DNA of 64,000 bases from Linnemannia hyalina (GCA_019671135.1 JAHRHY010000003.1:1-64000); one strand, 5' to 3'. Numbered from the stretch's first letter, positions 52,286-63,619 are shown. The notes: generated by a model from the sequence alone, not told the origin. Made by a program: numbers and translations.

Positions 52286-54472
52286 TCAGAGGACAGTGAC
52301 GGCGTGCTTCTTGGCCTCCTCTTCCTCCTTTTCCTTTTGGATACGCTTTGAGGGTTTCTGGGAGATGACGTCCAATGTGCCACGCTTGGGAGCCTGGGGC
52401 AAGAAGTTGGCCTGAGGACGGTAGGCATTGTCCTTTGTCATCCGCTTCAGCTGCATCGATTTTGGGATCCAATTGAACAAGATATGTCGCAAGACTCGCT
52501 CCCACAACGTCTATTCGATCAACGGAAACAGTGAGTGTTCAATAGCTATGTGATGAATCTTGTGGATATTGCATGCGCGTGATGTATGTACTTTGGGACA
52601 GAAACTTACATGTCCGAATTGCAACTGGGCAGCAAATTCTGCTTGTGGGTACTGCTCCTTGACAGCATCAAAACGCTCCTCTTTGAAGTCGCTCAATGCC
52701 TGCTTGATGCTTTCGAAACTGGTTGGCTTGATGTCATACAGGTGGTTGGCAAGAATGACGGCATCCTGCATTGCGTTCACGGCGCCGGCACCTGTGCTTG
52801 GGAGTAGCTGAGGCATTAAAAAATAATAAGTCAATATTGCTGTTGGATCAAAAACACTAACAGCGGATCGACGGTTCCTTTGAACACCCATTCTTCTCTC
52901 ACCTTGTGAGCGGCTAGAAAAGGAGAGGTAAGGATGCACATGTATTCAAAACATTAGTCGTGGAAACCGATACAATGTAAGTGAGCGCAAAACGGCAAAT
53001 AGGAAAAAAAAATGTATATACCATCGCCGATCAGAACAGTGCGTCCGTGGTTCCATGTCTCGAAAAGCATATCCTCGAAGAACACCTTGGAGACTCGCTC
53101 AATATCGGTCTCATCGAACAGGTCGCCCAAAGTACCATAAGGCGTCATGAAATGACGGATCGAATCCATCATCTTTTGGTTCTGTTGAGGGACCCAGTCT
53201 GACGTCCTGAACTGGTCGTCCGCGATCTCGGTGATACCCAACTGAACAACGACATTCCAGCAAATCCTGTTTCCTGGAACGGTAAAGGTCACCCACTATT
53301 GAAACGTGCAGTTTCAACAAGGAAACTGGTTAAGCGAACGAGCCTCTTACGCGCGTATACTTTTTTGAACTTTGTAAGACGACCTAGGTTACTTACAGTG
53401 TATGGAGTACTTCCATCACCAATGATACCATAACTTTGACAGTCCTCTTTCAAAACGTCCGGGTACTTCTCAGGGTCGAGGGCATTAGTCGTTCCCACCA
53501 AGGATATGAACCCCTTCTTCATCTCTAAGTTATCAGACTTGGGGAGGAGGCCTTCCTTGGTCAACGTCTTGTATAGGTGCTGACGAACGGCACTGTGGGC
53601 TCCATCCGCACCAACGAGAATGTCGCCATGGAGAGTGGTGTTGTCGCTGAATCGTACCATGACTCCTTCATGGTTCTGCTGGAAGGACAAAACCTTCTTA
53701 GACAGGTGTATCTTTTCCTTGGGGATCTTGCTGAACAACAGGTTATGAAACTCTGGACGAGGGAATAGGAGGCGTTCGTATCCAAAGCTAGGACGAAACA
53801 AATGATACCAGTCACATGTAAGTGTTTGCACGAAAAGAAGAGCCTTCGTTGCGAACGAAAAATCTGGGGATTTGGTGATGGTAGACCCACATGTCATTGT
53901 CAATTGGTGTGATGTCGGCAATGGGCTTCAGCTTGTCCGTCAGGATTGCTCTGCCCCCGCGCATGGGCTTCGAAATCGCCAGCAGTTCCTCATAGAGTCC
54001 CAATTGCTCGATAGCGGCAAGAATGTTGGGTGACTATTTACAAAGAATGGTGCACAAGAGGGTTGTGGTTCAGTACATGTGCCCAGGCTGGCGACCACTG
54101 AACAATGAGGGTTGACGTTACTGGTTTGGTATACTTACAAGACACATGATGGCGCCTAGGACCGGCAATGGAAAAGGTAATATGATAATAAGCCGAGGGT
54201 ATTATGGCGGGTCATTCTTCAAACATATTGCTTTTAAAAAGACGACTGGAGAACAAACGCATACCTAGAGGCTTAATCTCGGCCGACCGCTCATAGATCT
54301 CGTAAGGGATGCCTGCTTTCTCCAGAAGAATCCCAAGGAAAAGCCCACCCAGACCACCGCCAGCAATGAGCACACGAGGGGGCTTGTCAGTCACCAATGG
54401 AGGCAAGTCGCTACCCTTGGCGCCAGCCAAGGAGGGGGGCATGCTTGTCGACTTATCGAAAGGGACGCTCAT
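52286..54472 (-). CDS. FAD-dependent aromatic monooxygenase, copy 2 (488 aa)
   Basis: Eight exons: 54472-54265, 54155-54139 (17 nt), 54033-53891, 53787-53397, 53295-53022, 52913-52903 (11 nt), 52807-52610, 52510-52286. Exons 2 to 7 have exactly the lengths of copy 1. Residues: GGGLGG at 38-43, DG motif at 184-185, GDAAHKLLPSTGAG with Asp344. The protein is closest to copy 1 (shared GSDLPPLVTD, PPRVLIAGGG, RTSDWVPQQNQKMMDSIRHF). The C-terminal extension has the same RPQANFLPQAPKRG motif and ends in an acidic/basic helix. Likely cytosolic or membrane-associated hydroxylase using FAD and NAD(P)H; substrate unknown. No lesion is seen. Confidence 0.9.
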
Positions 54473-55278
54473 GCTCAGAAATATGAATTGGTATTGTAAT
54501 GTGTTTGAGGAGTTGTGAAACAGGAAACGAGATGGTCGAAAGTGAGAAGAATGAACAAGAATGAAAGAGCGATGAGAAAAGTGAGATTCAGAATGAGCGA
54601 GATGGAGGACCCGAGTCGAGTCGAGAAAAGAGGAGTGAGGTTCGGCGTCTGCACCCTTCCTTTCTTCCCATCCTCCTGCCTCCTTCGTTTTTAGGTGCTC
54701 TCAGATAGTTACACAGCATTGTATTTTTTCATTTGGAATCAATGAATGAGTTGTTGAAGTAACCAATGCGGCCTGTGTCCACTAAGAGTAATGGGAGAAC
54801 CAATCCTATGCCGCGTTTATTTTTTGAGGCAAAGGAGGGGAAGGAAACCGCCAGGGGAGACATATGTATGACTGATGGTGTATCGGTGTAGACCAATGAT
54901 GTGTTTCTGTTGTAACTTCGGGACCTGTCAATGATAGCCTTCAACCATTCACGAAGCAGTCGGCACGAACATCATTTTTGATTACCGAAAATCAAAACAG
55001 AACTAACGCTCTCACCAAGACGGACCTTTTTTCGCTTAGGTTTATGGTCATGGGAATGCAAACAGAGCTAGCTCAGGAAGACGGAATCAATATCAATGGT
55101 TTGTGTATTGAGCACAGCCGGTAATTGGAAAATGAAGTCAGCTCCAGACTATTCAGGTGAGTATGAGACCGATAAACAATGACTGACTTGATCGTGTTCC
55201 TGAATCTCAGACTTTTTCGTCGTGATACGTATTGCGTACGACTAATCCATTTTCTTTATTTCTCAACTGTGGAAAAAT
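54473..55278. other. Intergenic between monooxygenase copies 2 and 3
   Basis: Purine-rich promoter side of copy 2 (about 54480-54640) then AT-rich spacer. No gene supported. Confidence 0.5.
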
Positions 55279-57432
55279 TTAAAGGGCGGCGACGTTCTTG
55301 TTCCTCGTCTCGTCCTCCCTCTCCTTCTGAAGACGCTTGGACGGTTGTTGAGGAATGGTATCCATGGTCCCGCGCTTAGGTGCCTGAGGCAAGAAGTTGG
55401 CTTGGGGTCGGTAGGCGGTATCCTTGAGCAACTGCTTCATCTGCATGGATGTTGGGAGCCAGTTGAACACCACCTGTCTGAGGATTCTTTCCCAAAGTGT
55501 CTGTATATCGGAAAGGAAAATTAAGTTGGCATTTCTTTATCTTTTTGAAGATTATAGCAAAAACAAAGGAAACAATGGAGAGAGGGGTGACTTACATGTC
55601 CATAGATGAGTTTGGCGGCGATGTACGACTGTGGGTACTGATCTTTGATGGCCTCATATCGTTCGTCCTTGTAATCGCTCAATGCCTGGGTGATATTGTT
55701 GAAAGTGGTGGGTCTGATATCATACAAGTGGTTGGCGAGCAGAACTGCATCCTGCATCGCGTTTACTGCGCCAGCACCACTGCTTGGAAGAAGCTAGAAA
55801 TATAATGAAAGGAGAAAGGTAGTCGGTGAGAAGGCTGTGCATGAAAAATTGCATTGATGCGATCGTCTAATTAATCGCCTTTGCCTTACTTTATGTGCAG
55901 CTAAAAATGGCAAGAAAAAGGCAAAAAGGGTGTCAATTCGCAGAACTGCAGCGAGGTCATATGCACAGGCCGACACACAGCACCCAAAAAAAGTACTCAC
56001 CATCGCCGATCAAGACAGTTCGTCCATGGTTCCAAGTCTCGAACAGCTGGTCCTCAAAGTAGACCTTAGACACTCGATCAATAGGCGTAACATCGAAAAG
56101 ATCACCAATGATGCCGTAAGGTGTCTTGAAGTGTCGAATCGCGTCCATCATCTTCTTGTTTTCCTGAGGCACCCAATCCGATGACTTGAACTGCTCATCT
56201 GCCACATCGACGATCCCCATTTGAATGACCACACACCAACAAATCTTGTTGCCTGGCACAGCAAATGTCACCCACTTTTGCAGAAGGTGCATGGAACAAT
56301 ATAAAAAAAAAGGTAGTTAGATGGCCATTGGTGCCTCAGAAGTGTCGTGCTCTTGCTTTACCAGGAAGTTGCGTCAAGACTTACGGTGTAGGGTGTGTTT
56401 TTGTCGCCAATGATGTAAAAACTCTCTGAATCCTCCTTCAAGACACCAGGGTACCTGACAGGGTCTAATGCCTCCGTTGTCCCAACCAAGGATATGTACC
56501 CCCTGTTCATCTCCTTGTTATCTGACTCGGGTAAAAGTCCACGTTTCTCCAGCGTCTTGTACAGGTGCTTGCGGACAGCGCTATGGGCACCATCCGCTCC
56601 AACAAGGATGTCACCCCTGACCGACGTGCTGTCTCCAAACTTCACAGTGACGCCGTACTGGTCGTGTTCAAAGGAAACGATCTTCTTGGACATATGGAGT
56701 CTCTCTGGAGGCGTCTTTCTGACCAGCAAGTCGTACAGCTCTGGACGGGCAAATAAGATGCGATCGTAGCCAACTCTAAATTTTTTGTTTGTGAAAAATG
56801 GCGTGAGCGAAATGGTTAAAAAAAATTTGTGTGCGCCTGATGGTAATTGATATCCCACGGAATAAAAGGACATGCAGGGGAGTGACAGGAACGTACAGAT
56901 CGGTCGTCAAAGTTTCAGTCTTGCCAATTATGTCCAGGTCACCGGTGTAGAAAGTGTTCCTGAGCGCCGGTTTCGAGAATGACATGACCTCGTCCAGCAG
57001 ACCGAGTTGTTCAATTGCAGGCAGGATATTGGGCGACTAAAGAGGAGGAAAGGGGGAGGAACCACCATTAGTTACAGGGTCGCAAGGTTGATTGTTCTTT
57101 ATGTGTAATTGTGCGCTTACCAAACAAATGACAGAGCCTAGGAAACAAGGGATTGAAAGAAAGGAAGGAGAGGACACAAAGGTTAGTAATGCATGTTTGT
57201 CTTATGTCTACGTGGCATCACTCCTTGCATTCCTCGAGTAAAGAATCAGGTTCTATATACCAAGGGGTTTAATCTCTGCGGCACGCTCATAGATGTCGTA
57301 TGGGATCCCCGCCCTCTCCAACAGAATGCCCAGGAACAGCCCAGCGAGACCGGCACCAGAGATAAGGACATGAGGAGGCTGGTCAGCGGCCGAATTGGGG
57401 TTGGGTGTAGGTGCCTCCGTGATAGTAGTCAT
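55279..57432 (-). CDS. FAD-dependent aromatic monooxygenase, copy 3 (474 aa)
   Basis: Eight exons: 57432-57261, 57137-57121 (17 nt), 57036-56897, 56775-56385, 56274-56001, 55900-55890 (11 nt), 55793-55596, 55500-55279. It differs from copies 1 and 2 by one codon in exon 3 and a shorter start. Motifs: GAGLAG at 26-31, LVGADGAHSAVRKHLY for the DG motif, GDAAHKLLPSSGAG with Asp331. It is clearly more diverged than copies 1 and 2 are from each other, mainly in the middle domain that shapes the substrate pocket (for example DLDIIGKTETLT), so the substrate may differ. C-terminal RPQANFLPQAPKRG is kept. No lesion is seen. Confidence 0.9.
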
Positions 57433-57879
57433 CCTTGAAGAAAGTAGGCGACAGCTGCGTGAAAAGGAGGAAGAGGGGAGTGAGGAAGTGAAGAATGAAG
57501 GATGGGTGTAACGGAATGAGAGGAATGGAAGAAGGAAAGAGAGACGATGCATGAGACGATGAGCAAACCGAGATTCTCTCTCTCTTCTGTTGTCTTCTTC
57601 GACTCTGCGTCTCGGTGATGGTTACACAGGGTATGTATTTTTGAGCCTGTTAAGCAGGCAACGCACAACAACGGACAATCCTGTTTATTGCACACTTTCA
57701 GGGGTATGGAACATGGAGCTGAGACTGACTGGGACTGGAAGACTTCTCGAGCAATCGGACTGTTGTACTGTACGCCACAGAATGTTATTCCCCTGACACA
57801 TGTCCGGGACCACGCTGTCCACTTCTATCTTAATTCTTCATTTTTCGGCGACATGCAGACAGCAATATCGGCTTCAATT
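57433..57879. other. Intergenic, promoter side of monooxygenase copy 3
   Basis: Purine-rich on the plus strand near 57470-57545. No gene seen. Confidence 0.5.
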
Positions 57880-58345
57880 AATTGAAATAAGGAAGAGAGG
57901 GGGAGTCTTTTATTGCGACCCCAAAAATGTAGCAGATGCTGTTGCAATTTTCTTGGCCTCTTCTCTTTCCTCTAAATACGTTTCGAAGGTGCTTGGGGGA
58001 TATTATCCAAAGTCCTGCGCTTGGGCGCCTGCGGCAGGAAATTGGCTTGAGGACGGTAGGCAGGGTTCTTCTGGGGCAGCTTTTATATTGTCGACTTGGG
58101 GCCAATTGAACACGACCTGTCGAAGAATCCGTTCCAAGAACATCTAATCAATCAACGACGTTAAAAAAAATAATATCGCAGGCAACACACACATCAAAAG
58201 CGCTGAAGAAAGGTAGAACTGGTGATGTAGAAAGAGACTTACATGCCCCTATATGAACTTGGCTGCCATATAGGATTGTGGGTATTGTTCCTTGACAGCC
58301 TCGAATTTTTCCTCCTTGTAATAGCTCAATGCCTTCTTAACATAG
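57880..58345 (-). pseudogene. 3' fragment of an FAD monooxygenase gene
   Basis: On the minus strand, about 58335-58243 matches the end of exon 7 (KEEKFEAVKEQYPQSYMAAK, then an in-frame TAG, GH and a GTAAGT donor), and about 58141-57890 matches exon 8 (FLERILRQVVFNW and a broken RPQ...PKR region with frameshift, ending TYLEEREEAKKIATAS). Exons 1-6 are missing; similarity stops near 58345. It is nearest to copy 3. Confidence 0.75.
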
Positions 58346-59747
58346 CACCCTTGCGTCCAACGTCTACCTCACCGTACTAGAATAATGTAAATACTGTGCA
58401 TATAGAAAATGGGAAGCATGTGCGTGAATTGCGTAGAGCGAAACTAGTGAACATTATTGCCCTGACTGTCTGTTTCTTTATTGAAAGAGCTAAAATGATC
58501 ATCATGACAAAACAAATCAACCCTTCAAAACGTGTCCTTGCACTGTTATGTTCTAGAGGAGTGGAGTATCCACTCTTCCCTTTTTATTCACAAGAGCATA
58601 TAGCCGCTTCTGGTCTGGTTCGGCTATAATAGAAGGACTAGACCAGGACCAATACAACCCATCCTTCACTCCTCTTCACTTCTCTCTCCTAAATTCTTTA
58701 ATGTGTATTGTTTTGAGTAAAGAGTTGGGACAAATTTTAAACAGCTTCGAAAAGCCGTCAATAGTCTATAACAGTTGTCATCTACATGGAATGACACTTG
58801 GTCCGACCAACCTCGCACCGTTTTTGTCCTTCTCTTCCATACCGTACGCTCCTCCTCAACTTTTCTATCGATCGGCCGCTTGCATTATCCGCGGCATATG
58901 GTATGACGACCGGAGTTGGAGACATTCTAAACCGAAAAACCACCTTTTTAAACATGCAATTTCTCATGGTATTTCCGTACCTGGGACGCGGCTGTTATCT
59001 CCTTTATACGAGCGTCAACCATGGCATCGATGGGGCCTTTAATGGTTTTGAGTAGATATACTCTGAGCTCGTTTGCGAAAGTTTGTTCATCCATTGACGA
59101 TGGGGGAAAAGTGACGATGGGATGTGTAAAGCAGAGGTCTGCGCTGATGTGAAAACAGGTTGACCTGTTATCGGCTAAATGTTCTACAACTCAACCTGCT
59201 CTCATATCAGCCTAGACCTCTGGTTACTAATGGAAGCTCTGAACCTAGCTACCTCGTCTGCAATTTTTGTAGACGAGGTGGGGTTCAGAGCTTCTTACTA
59301 ATGTACAGTACGTGTGCTAAAACCTTAATATACGGCAGAACGATCATCGACCGATCATATCGTTCTACACGCAGTCCGCAGCCGTCATGCTTCTTACCTC
59401 TTGTACCTAGATTTCACATCCTTCTATCTTATCTTATTCACCACCTGTTGTTATTTCCCTCCCCTCCAAGTCAAACTCACTGGTACTATCCTCCTCTATC
59501 TTGCTTCCCATCTTTTGTTCTGAAAAACCTGAACGTCTCCCAAGCAAGGAAATCGTGAGTATAAGTTACTGCGGCTTGATTTTCTGAGGATTGATGACTG
59601 CGCCGCACTTGAAATAGCGTATATTGTTCAAGAAATGCCATGCACGCTTTCAGTCTCTGTCCAGTTTCGTTACGTCTTGGTTACAATTCTAACCTACTAT
59701 CACCTGCAATCCTATCCGACCATTACCTAGCTCCAGCCATCACCATC
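58346..59747. other. Intergenic region with hairpin elements
   Basis: No gene is supported. It contains TATAAT near 58625, the hairpin element at 59233-59294, a second 30-bp palindrome with AGAACGAT arms at 59337-59366, and a short palindrome AACAGGTtgACCTGTT near 59152-59167. The last 150 bp are the probable leader of the NmrA-like gene. Confidence 0.5.
59233..59294. mobile_element. 62-bp foldback element with 9-bp flanking direct repeats (MITE-like)
   Basis: Perfect 13-bp terminal inverted repeats, GAAGCTCTGAACC (59233-59245) and GGTTCAGAGCTTC (59282-59294), enclose a 12-bp inner stem (ACCTCGTCT at 59251-59259 with AGACGAGGT at 59271-59279, extended by three pairs) and an ATTTT loop. It is bounded on both sides by the same nonamer TTACTAATG (59224-59232 and 59295-59303), as expected for a target-site duplication; 9 bp is typical of Mutator-type elements. 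It is too small to encode anything. A structured RNA is an alternative reading, but would not explain the direct repeats. Confidence 0.5.
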
Positions 59748-60677
59748 ATGAGCAAGCTTCTTGTCGTCTTTTTTGCCACTGGCCAACAGGGCAGCTCCAT
59801 AATTGACTATGTCATCAACGACTCCGCTTTGTCCAAAGTGTACAAGTTGCGTGCCGTTACTCGGGATCCTTCCAAGCCCGAGGCTCTGGCTCTCCACAAG
59901 AGAGGCGTAGAAGTCGTCAAGGGTGACATGGATGACAAGGACTCTCTCAAGCAGGCCATGCACGGAGCACATACAGTCTTTGCCGCGACGTTAACTGTCT
60001 ACGATGATCAAATGGAGACTAGGGAGCGTGCTCAGGGGAGGGCCTTGGGAGATGCGGCAGTTGAAGGGGGCGTTCAGTACTTGATCTTCAGCACCTTACC
60101 TAATACCACCAAGATTTCCGACGGCGTCTACACCGTGGCTTCCTTTGATGTGAAGGCTGAGACGGAGCAGTATATTCGTGGCCTGCCTCTCAAGAGTGCT
60201 TTCTTTTCTCCTGGAAGCTTTATGCAGAACTACCTGGGTATGTTTGCGCCTTATCCTGTCGGTGACGGGACGTACGCTTTCAGTAACATCGTGTCGCCTC
60301 AAGCTCCGTATCCCCACATCGACACCCTTGGCGACACTGGCAAGTACGTAGGAGCTATCCTTGCTGAACCTGACAAGTATGAGGGCAAGGTTTTCTCGGC
60401 CGCAACCAAGCTCTACACTTTCGAAGAGGCCGCCCAAGTTATCAGCAAGGTCACCGGAAAAGATGTCAAGTACAAACAGATATCCGTCGATGACATCAAG
60501 CGCATGATGCCGCCTATTGTTGCGAACAATGTTGTTCCCATGATGAAGTACGCTGAAGATTTCGGGTACTATGGTAGCAACACGATGGAGCTGGTAGAGT
60601 GGTCCGCGCAGAATGCTCGTGGCAAGTTGACAACTCTAGAAGAATTCTTTGCCAAGAACCCCATCAATCTTCATTAA
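59748..60677 (+). CDS. NmrA-like NAD(P)-binding Rossmann protein (309 aa)
   Basis: Single exon. The start at 59748 places the first beta strand (KLLVVFFATGQQGSS) directly at the N-terminus as in NmrA-family proteins; an upstream in-frame ATG at 59640 would add 36 residues without family support. Features: dinucleotide loop FATGQQG at 9-15, in which the first Gly of the usual GATGxxG is Phe, AVTRDP at the end of strand 2, VVKGDMDDKDSL, and LIFSTLPNT. C-terminal NmrA features include KYVGAILAEPDKYEGK. Family members are redox-sensing regulators or atypical short-chain dehydrogenases; this one lacks the Tyr-x-x-x-Lys pair in the usual place, so a regulator or non-classical reductase is likely. 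No neighbour suggests a pathway. Confidence 0.88.
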   Translation: MSKLLVVFFATGQQGSSIIDYVINDSALSKVYKLRAVTRDPSKPEALALHKRGVEVVKGDMDDKDSLKQAMHGAHTVFAATLTVYDDQMETRERAQGRALGDAAVEGGVQYLIFSTLPNTTKISDGVYTVASFDVKAETEQYIRGLPLKSAFFSPGSFMQNYLGMFAPYPVGDGTYAFSNIVSPQAPYPHIDTLGDTGKYVGAILAEPDKYEGKVFSAATKLYTFEEAAQVISKVTGKDVKYKQISVDDIKRMMPPIVANNVVPMMKYAEDFGYYGSNTMELVEWSAQNARGKLTTLEEFFAKNPINLH

Positions 60678-61383
60678 AAAATACATACAATTCTTAACCT
60701 TAAAATGAACGACCAAGACGTGGCCTTGGAAAGAACTATGATACTTTCCAAGCTGCAAGATTAAAAATCATCGTTCTTTCTTATTACTATCTGCAACCAC
60801 ATTCACACCACTTACAGCACTCCTGAAAAAGAAACAGGTATAGTCAAAGACCAAGAGAGGAACAAAGAATGAGGCTATGATGGAAGAGTCAAGGTTTGTT
60901 AAGAACGAATAATTGCGAGCCTATTTTGTCGCAGACGACATCCTAGGTGCTGTTTTAATATCTTCTAATCTTCACAAGTGAGCTATGCATCAGTGTAGAG
61001 GCCTATGATGGAAATTGTGACCGCTTGACAACAAAGACAAGATCCTTGCAGCAGATTAGGATTATTGCTCAAGTCGTATATCATGAATATGCTTTTTATC
61101 AGTCAGGATCTAATATGACACCCTACCTGTGTGATAGTAACAAAGAACCTTATCCATTGCCCAAGTTTGTCCATTCTCTTGGTCTCTTTTGACTTATCCT
61201 ACTGACTGTACCTTAACTTCGATCCATAGACGAAGAAGAAAAAGAGCCTTGTATGACAAGGTCTTCGAATATATCTGTGCTGGTTAGAACTCAGGTCCTT
61301 GTGGCTGTACCTCGTGGCATGTGTGTTTTTTGTGCTTTTTATTATTTTCGCGAACGAAGAATAGAAGGGAGAGGGGAAGTAGC
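60678..61383. other. Convergent intergenic region
   Basis: Joint 3' side of the NmrA-like gene and the four-helix membrane protein. AT-rich; no gene seen. Confidence 0.5.
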
Positions 61384-61968
61384 TTAATGGTAAACCTCCT
61401 TGGCAGGATGAAGAGGCCCACGGAAAAACGTAACAGCGACCTCAATGATCGCAAAGAACCCGGTAACAATAGGGACAAAGATATGACTCTGCATAAGGGT
61501 ACACTCAGCATCCACACTACCGTCGCTATTCGCACATGAAAAGGGCTTAATCCACCTATCCCTCCCTGACCTCTCTACGACAAACTTGAAAAACATGAGC
61601 GCGACATCAATTTGGCGGAGCTGGACACTGATCAGGAACAGGGCCGGGAGAAGCATAAGAGACGCACGGATGTACTTGTTGGAAACGAGAGGTTTCTTGC
61701 CCCATATGGAGTAGAGGTAGGCGGGGAAGAGGACGACGGAGGCGATGATGATCGCGTAGTCTCCCCAGTAGTACTCGTACCGTAGGTCGGGGCTGTAGTC
61801 GTTGTAGTCCTCGTCGGCGGCTTTGGCGGCTTTGGCGGCGTTGGCGGCGTTGTCGGCGTACTTGTTTATCAAGGGGATCTGGTAAGCGTACCTGGCGATG
61901 GTAATGCTGAGGTTGACAAGTGTCACGAAGGCCATCCAGAGGCGTAGGCCGAAGATCGCAGGGGCCAT
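61384..61968 (-). CDS. Four-helix membrane protein, MARVEL-like topology (194 aa)
   Basis: Single exon of 194 codons beginning MAPAIFGLRLWMAFVTLVN. Four hydrophobic helices are visible at about 7-26, 70-88, 101-118 and 162-182, with a loop after helix 1 rich in Ala/Asp/Asn (residues 37-52, coded by an imperfect GGCGGCTTT-type repeat near 61810-61860) and a polar loop with two cysteines between helices 3 and 4. The topology resembles small fungal MARVEL-type proteins, but I do not recognise a defining motif and make no functional claim. A decayed paralogue lies at 63110-63541. Confidence 0.7.
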   Translation of the reverse strand: MAPAIFGLRLWMAFVTLVNLSITIARYAYQIPLINKYADNAANAAKAAKAADEDYNDYSPDLRYEYYWGDYAIIIASVVLFPAYLYSIWGKKPLVSNKYIRASLMLLPALFLISVQLRQIDVALMFFKFVVERSGRDRWIKPFSCANSDGSVDAECTLMQSHIFVPIVTGFFAIIEVAVTFFRGPLHPAKEVYH

Positions 61969-63102
61969 GTTGGTATTTGTGTGCGTTTTGATTGACGTAG
62001 GAGAAAAAGGAAATGAGGAAAGAGAGATCGAGAAATAGAGCGAAGAATAGAGGAGAGAGAGAGAGCGAGGCCTAAGAGAGAAAGAACAGTCAAAGAATAC
62101 GAACAGAGCGAGAGAGAGGGAGTGAGGGAAAGTGAGAACCTGTTACCAATAGAACGAGAAAAAAAACTCAGAAGTAAGGTGTCGCTCTCTTTAAATAGGC
62201 CAACGCTTCATGGGCATATCCCTCTCCAAGCAACTATCCACCAGTCACATTACCCGGGTTTGCACAAAGGGGAAAGAGCTCCCTTCTATTTTGCTATTGG
62301 CTCCTTTCGATACGAGAGCCAAAAGTCGACTTGTCCAGTCAGTTTCTTGGAAGAGTTCCGTAGAAGAAATATACCCTAATCTTCCCTCTCTCAAACTTTA
62401 AACAACTTTTGCTCAAGACCTCAAGTCCGTAATGACGAGAACTCTTCACATCCTCTCATCCTCTCTTCTTGCATTCTTCTGACTTCGATTTTAACATTGC
62501 ATCACGAACAAAACGCCCACATGTTGTCGTCAGTTTTTCTTGGTATCGAAGCCTTTGACGCCTATGCATCTTCCTTCGGGTGTTTTTCCGCTGACATCCA
62601 AAACACGCTTGATACCAATTAAGTAGAAAGCGTGCAAATATGTTTGTGAGAGTAAAATGACCGGAACGACTTTCCGGGTCGTCTACAGTACAGTTTTTAT
62701 TTTTTATTTTTCAAGGTTAACTTTTGTCATCCGGCGGAGTGGGGCTCATGTGGCGTGAAAGAAGTACTGTAATGGAAGAGAAGTGAGAGGTGGCGCATAC
62801 ACACACAAAACATATGCAAAAAAAAAACAGGCGTCTCTATTGCCGTTTCGCCTTCGAAAAAAATACATGTCTTTTACTCTTACTGTTGGGTGTCTATGCG
62901 ACCCATAGGTTGTATCTGAGAACAAACAAACAAACAAAACACAAGCACGAGAAAATGGGGAAAGGCGATATTGGTGGAAAGATAAGTTTCTAATGGAAGG
63001 TGTGGAAGGCGAGGTGGTCGTGAACATGCAAGGGGATGAGGGGCGGGAATCCAATAGTCCAATTATTTATGTTTCCCATATGGCAGTCAGTCAGTCTGTT
63101 GA
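61969..63102. other. Intergenic between the two membrane-protein copies
   Basis: GA-rich promoter side of the intact gene (about 61990-62140), then AT-rich sequence. No gene supported. Confidence 0.5.
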
Positions 63103-63109
63103 TCAAAAG

Positions 63110-63541
63110 ACCAACAAACAAACAACAAACAAACAAACAGTTTTGCAGTCATTTCCACCATGACTCGCACCCATAACCTTAGGGTATTTTCTCATATCGT
63201 AAGTCTGGATCGTAAGGTCGACAAGGCGGAGCCGGACACCGATCATGAACAAGGCAGGAAGGAGCATCAGGACGGCGCATCGTTTGCCCCGGATGGAGTA
63301 GAGGTAGCCGGGGAGGAGGAGGAGGACCGGGGAGATAATCGCATAATCGTCACATGTGTACTCGTACTGGTAACCGTAGTCGCTCTCGATTACGCCTTGC
63401 TCGTACATCTCTCTAATTGTTCGGCCCTCATCTTATTTACTTGGGGATGAACCAAGCGTGGAAAGTGATGACGATAATGAGGTTCACTAAGGTGGCGAAG
63501 GCCATCCAGAGTCGCAGACCGTAAATTGCGGGAGTCATCAT
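63110..63541 (-). pseudogene. Decayed paralogue of the four-helix membrane protein
   Basis: The minus strand begins MMTPAIYGLRLWMAFATLVN at 63541, matching the start of 61384-61968, but stops at a TAA after WFIPK. After frame changes it resumes with YEYTCDDYAIISPVLLLLPGYLYSIRGK and LMLLPALFMIGVRLRLVDL, matching helices 2 and 3. The Ala-rich loop and helix 4 are missing. The stop region could be read as a 28-36-nt intron, which is too short to be likely. Confidence 0.7.
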
Positions 63542-63584
63542 TGTCTCTGTTTTTTGAAGAAGTGTGTGGGGAAATATGGAGGAC

Positions 63585-63619
<35 letters not shown>

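Noticed and set aside
63394..63430. Very short intron to rescue the second membrane-protein copy
   Set aside because: A GT-AG pair exists but would give an intron of roughly 30 nt, below what spliceosomes normally handle, and helix 4 would still be missing.
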